Part shown: one piece after another, positions 4,694-7,130 of the stretch | Numbering within the stretch: position 1 is the first letter of the stretch | Layout of the letters: every line of letters begins with the position of its first letter | Assembly: GCA_021772845.1 (NCBI GenBank) | Contig: JAJFLF010000345.1 | Coordinates: 1-7,130 of the forward strand | Length of the DNA: 7,130 nucleotides | Reading direction: 5' to 3' | Source: Mariprofundus sp. | Lineage (GTDB): Bacteria; Pseudomonadota; Zetaproteobacteria; Mariprofundales; Mariprofundaceae | Made by a program: the position numbers and the translations under genes | The notes under the pieces: generated by a model | What the model was told of the DNA's origin: nothing | Database searches by the model: none | What the model saw: the letters and a program-made list of their open reading frames with translations, nothing else

Positions 4694-7130
4694 TTATGCC
4701 ACGCTTTCGTTGTAACCCAACTCTGTTAGTAGCGATTCACCGATGATATCTTTAATGGTTGCTATCTGCTCCTGTGTTAGTAACTCCTTCCAGCGAGTCG
4801 TTTTCTGCTCCAATGGCATTAGATAGTTCCCGGAGGAATGTGCATTAACTACATTTTCGAACCACTTGAATGCGTTCTCTTTGGTGGTGTTGCGGATAGT
4901 GTGCTCTAGTTGTTTACGGTCTATGGCCTGATCATTGTTGATGAAGGAGAATATCTTTTCATAGGATGTAAGTGGATCGCGGACAATATCTTCATAGCGA
5001 ATTAGAAGTTTGATGCCTGGGAAATGCATGGCCTTCTCGATTTCAGATATCCATTCGCTCAGTGCCCCTTTAATGAAGGCATTGAACTGTACTTCGTTTT
5101 GGTTGGGTAGTTGTCCCGTTTGCCATTTAAAGTATGAAATCAGTACATCGCGCGGATCCCTGTAGACGTATACCAGAGGGCTTTCTTGAGGCACCTCCGA
5201 CACTTTGTGGCACTTGATGCCGATGGCATTACTGCAATCATCTCCGAACAAGGGGCTGTTTTCGCCCTTGGTTTTGTAGTGAGAAAGGGTGGGGCGCTGG
5301 AAGTAATTTTCAACAGCGATGCGAACCATGGTGTTGCCCGACTTGGGATAACTGCAGATTCTCACCACGTTGTCTGTAATTATCGATTTGTCAGCCATAA
5401 GGTTCAGGCTGATCCGCTTGCCAGCGAACTCCATATTACTGGTGTCGCTGAACAAGCCAAAACTTTCAACTATGCGAATGTTTTTAAACCCTGCCTGATC
5501 CAAATAACTGGCCAGAATGTCTGTATCATATCCGACCTTGTGAAAATCATAGGGATCGATCTGTCCACCAAACATCATGCGCATGACCATAAAGCGGTCC
5601 TGAGGTGATAACGTATCTTTTTCTAGGAATAGTTCACACAGTACATCCAGATTCGGTACGCTGGCATAAATAATACCGCCCGGTTTCATGACTCTGTACC
5701 ACTCAGCCAGTACCTGGGAGATTTCGCCCTGATAACTGAAGTGCTCCAGCACATGAGAGGAGTAGATTGCTGCAAAGGTGTTATCTTCAAACATGGAAAG
5801 ATCATTGGCATTACCAATATGATCGCTTATCTCGGATGCATTGGCATCAAAGATCTCCCATTCAGGATGCTGCTGCTGACCTCCAATATGCAGTTTGCGC
5901 TCTTCACATGCTGCGTTTGATTCACTTTTGATCAGTGCTGGGGTGCCGAGATTGAGCTTTATGCCCTTTTTCCCACAAGCTTCTTTGTATAGGCCTTCTA
6001 TGTTATAAACGAACTGTTCGGTATTTCTGAGCGGGGAGTGTTGCAGTAACAGCGGTAAACATCCACGCAGAACAGTTAACCCTTGTGGATTGTTGGCGAG
6101 ATTAACTGCTTTTGCAATATACTCTTCGGTAGAGTGGGCAATGGTCTCTTCGTAACCGATGTTCTTTAAAATAGAGTAAGATACTCTGTTGGAGTGTTTG
6201 GGACCAACAAGAGTGATGACTGGCACACCTTGAGATAGGGATTCACAGGTGGTTGTGGTGCCAGTGTAGGGGAAAGGATCAAGTGATATGTCTACCTGAT
6301 GATAATCCAGTATATGATCACCAACCTTAGGGGTTCGCTGCATGAATTGAATGCGATTCTCCTTGACTCCGAAAGAGGCAAAAGAGGCACGGACATTTTT
6401 TTGGGTTAGATCAAATTCAGATCCTACAAGCTTAAGCAACAGGCGGGAATTTTTTACTTGCTGAAGAATCTTACTCCATGTCTCAATGACGTTTAAATTG
6501 ATTTTTCGACTGTCGTTAAACGATGCAAAGGTGACAGTGCCTGTTTCTTCACATGGTGCAGTCTGTTTTTTTTCATATGCCCAGTCGAAGGCATAACAGA
6601 GAAAGGTGTCTGGCATGAATAACAGTTCTTCCACGTATTTTGTGCCATGTTCGAGATCCTGAGCAAAGTGATCGGTGATATGAAAATCCATTTCGTTCAA
6701 CCCGGATGTATTGGGATATCCAAGGTACGATATCTGGACAGGTGCAAGGCGTTGGGCAAAAGCCCGGGTGCGACTGCCGATAGTAAAAGCAGAAAGATCA
6801 ACGGCTATATGAATATCATCCTCCTGCATTCTTGCTGCAAGAGCTTTGTCATCCATGCCTGTGAGATCGATGAAGTGATCTGTATCCTGTTGGAACCGTT
6901 CGGTCATATCATCATAGCGCCCTTCCATCTGTCCGTAACAGAAAACTTCAAATTCATCACGGTGGTGTGAAGCAACAATCTGGTGGATGAAATATCCAAC
7001 AGGGTGGCGCACAAAATCAGCTGAAACATAAGCGATACGAATACGTCCATTGATTTGCGTGGGTCTGTTTGCTTTTATCTTACATTCGAACGGTTTTGCC
7101 CACTGCCTGTGAAGAAGGTATGACTGTTCA
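4694..7130 (-). CDS. GT41 glycosyltransferase-methyltransferase-sulfotransferase fusion (5' end off right edge)
   Basis: At least 811 aa; the frame stays open to the window edge, so the N-terminus (usually TPR repeats in this family) is missing. Numbering starts at the first visible codon. Residues 1 to about 380 are a GT41 (OGT/SPINDLY) catalytic region: LLHRQWA near 5-11, IRIAYVSADFVRHPVGYF at 29-46 with the conserved His42, FNDSRKI (204-210) with the UDP-binding-type Lys209, and GTTTTCESLSQGVPV (290-304). About 410-565 is a class I SAM methyltransferase: LHIGGQ (413-418), SHVLEHF (458-464), RVMKPGG (479-485), SVPNLDVL (490-497). About 585-811 is a PAPS sulfotransferase: SYPKSGNT (593-600) as 5'-phosphosulfate loop, His641 in GIKCHK as likely base, YRDPRDVLISY (656-666) with Arg657 and Ser665 for the 3'-phosphate, RYEDIVRDP (711-719), and a terminal RWKELLTQEQ. 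The likely role is to glycosylate protein and then methylate or sulfate the product; the target is unknown. A GTG at 7012 is an internal Val, not the start. Confidence 0.92.
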   Translation of the reverse strand, partial: EQSYLLHRQWAKPFECKIKANRPTQINGRIRIAYVSADFVRHPVGYFIHQIVASHHRDEFEVFCYGQMEGRYDDMTERFQQDTDHFIDLTGMDDKALAARMQEDDIHIAVDLSAFTIGSRTRAFAQRLAPVQISYLGYPNTSGLNEMDFHITDHFAQDLEHGTKYVEELLFMPDTFLCYAFDWAYEKKQTAPCEETGTVTFASFNDSRKINLNVIETWSKILQQVKNSRLLLKLVGSEFDLTQKNVRASFASFGVKENRIQFMQRTPKVGDHILDYHQVDISLDPFPYTGTTTTCESLSQGVPVITLVGPKHSNRVSYSILKNIGYEETIAHSTEEYIAKAVNLANNPQGLTVLRGCLPLLLQHSPLRNTEQFVYNIEGLYKEACGKKGIKLNLGTPALIKSESNAACEERKLHIGGQQQHPEWEIFDANASEISDHIGNANDLSMFEDNTFAAIYSSHVLEHFSYQGEISQVLAEWYRVMKPGGIIYASVPNLDVLCELFLEKDTLSPQDRFMVMRMMFGGQIDPYDFHKVGYDTDILASYLDQAGFKNIRIVESFGLFSDTSNMEFAGKRISLNLMADKSIITDNVVRICSYPKSGNTMVRIAVENYFQRPTLSHYKTKGENSPLFGDDCSNAIGIKCHKVSEVPQESPLVYVYRDPRDVLISYFKWQTGQLPNQNEVQFNAFIKGALSEWISEIEKAMHFPGIKLLIRYEDIVRDPLTSYEKIFSFINNDQAIDRKQLEHTIRNTTKENAFKWFENVVNAHSSGNYLMPLEQKTTRWKELLTQEQIATIKDIIGESLLTELGYNESVA

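Noticed and set aside
5186..5608. Plus-strand frame of 140 codons inside the fusion gene
   Set aside because: It is antisense to conserved methyltransferase and sulfotransferase motifs and has no family features.
6647..6970. Plus-strand frame of 107 codons inside the GT41 region
   Set aside because: It is antisense to conserved glycosyltransferase sequence; no independent evidence of coding.
7010..7012. GTG as start of the large fusion gene
   Set aside because: The frame upstream continues to the window edge and encodes conserved GT41 sequence (IRIAYVSADF before the HPVGYF block), so this codon is an internal valine.

Overview
The window reads as chromosomal DNA from a Gram-negative proteobacterium of moderate GC content. 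The basis is an RNase G / Maf pair in the same order as in Escherichia coli, an IspB-type polyprenyl diphosphate synthase (respiratory quinone tail), a small lipobox-bearing glycine-zipper lipoprotein, and an RsmC-type plus RsuA-type pair of 16S rRNA modification enzymes. I cannot name the genus from sequence alone; a gammaproteobacterium or a Zetaproteobacterium would both fit. I see no tRNA, rRNA, CRISPR array, transposase or integrase.

Layout. Bases 1-1009 (minus strand): the 5' part of rng, cut by the left edge, preceded by maf with a short hairpin between them. Bases 1010-1071: a very tight divergent intergenic region. Bases 1072-2061 (plus): ispB. Bases 2062-2398: a 337-base gap holding a roughly 148-base palindromic element with imperfect terminal inverted repeats, then a possible promoter and a second inverted repeat in front of a lipoprotein gene (2399-2752, plus). 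Bases 2779-4562 (minus): an rsmC-like methyltransferase translationally coupled by a TAATG overlap to an rsuA-like pseudouridine synthase, converging on the lipoprotein gene. Bases 4563-4693: a short gap with a 25-codon plus-strand reading frame that has a good ribosome binding site. Bases 4694-7130 (minus): one very large gene, open at the right edge.

The large gene is the most interesting item. In one uninterrupted frame it carries a GT41 (O-GlcNAc-transferase / SPINDLY-type) glycosyltransferase catalytic region, a class I SAM methyltransferase domain and a PAPS-dependent sulfotransferase domain with its cofactor and catalytic residues visible. The inference is a single-polypeptide glycosylation, methylation and sulfation enzyme. 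Substrate and order of reactions are unknown.

Other points worth a look are the rRNA modification operon, the candidate dispersed repeat after ispB, the Asp/His-rich tail of the lipoprotein, an 8-base homopolymer inside rng, and three genes that lack Shine-Dalgarno sites while having -10-like boxes placed as for leaderless transcripts.
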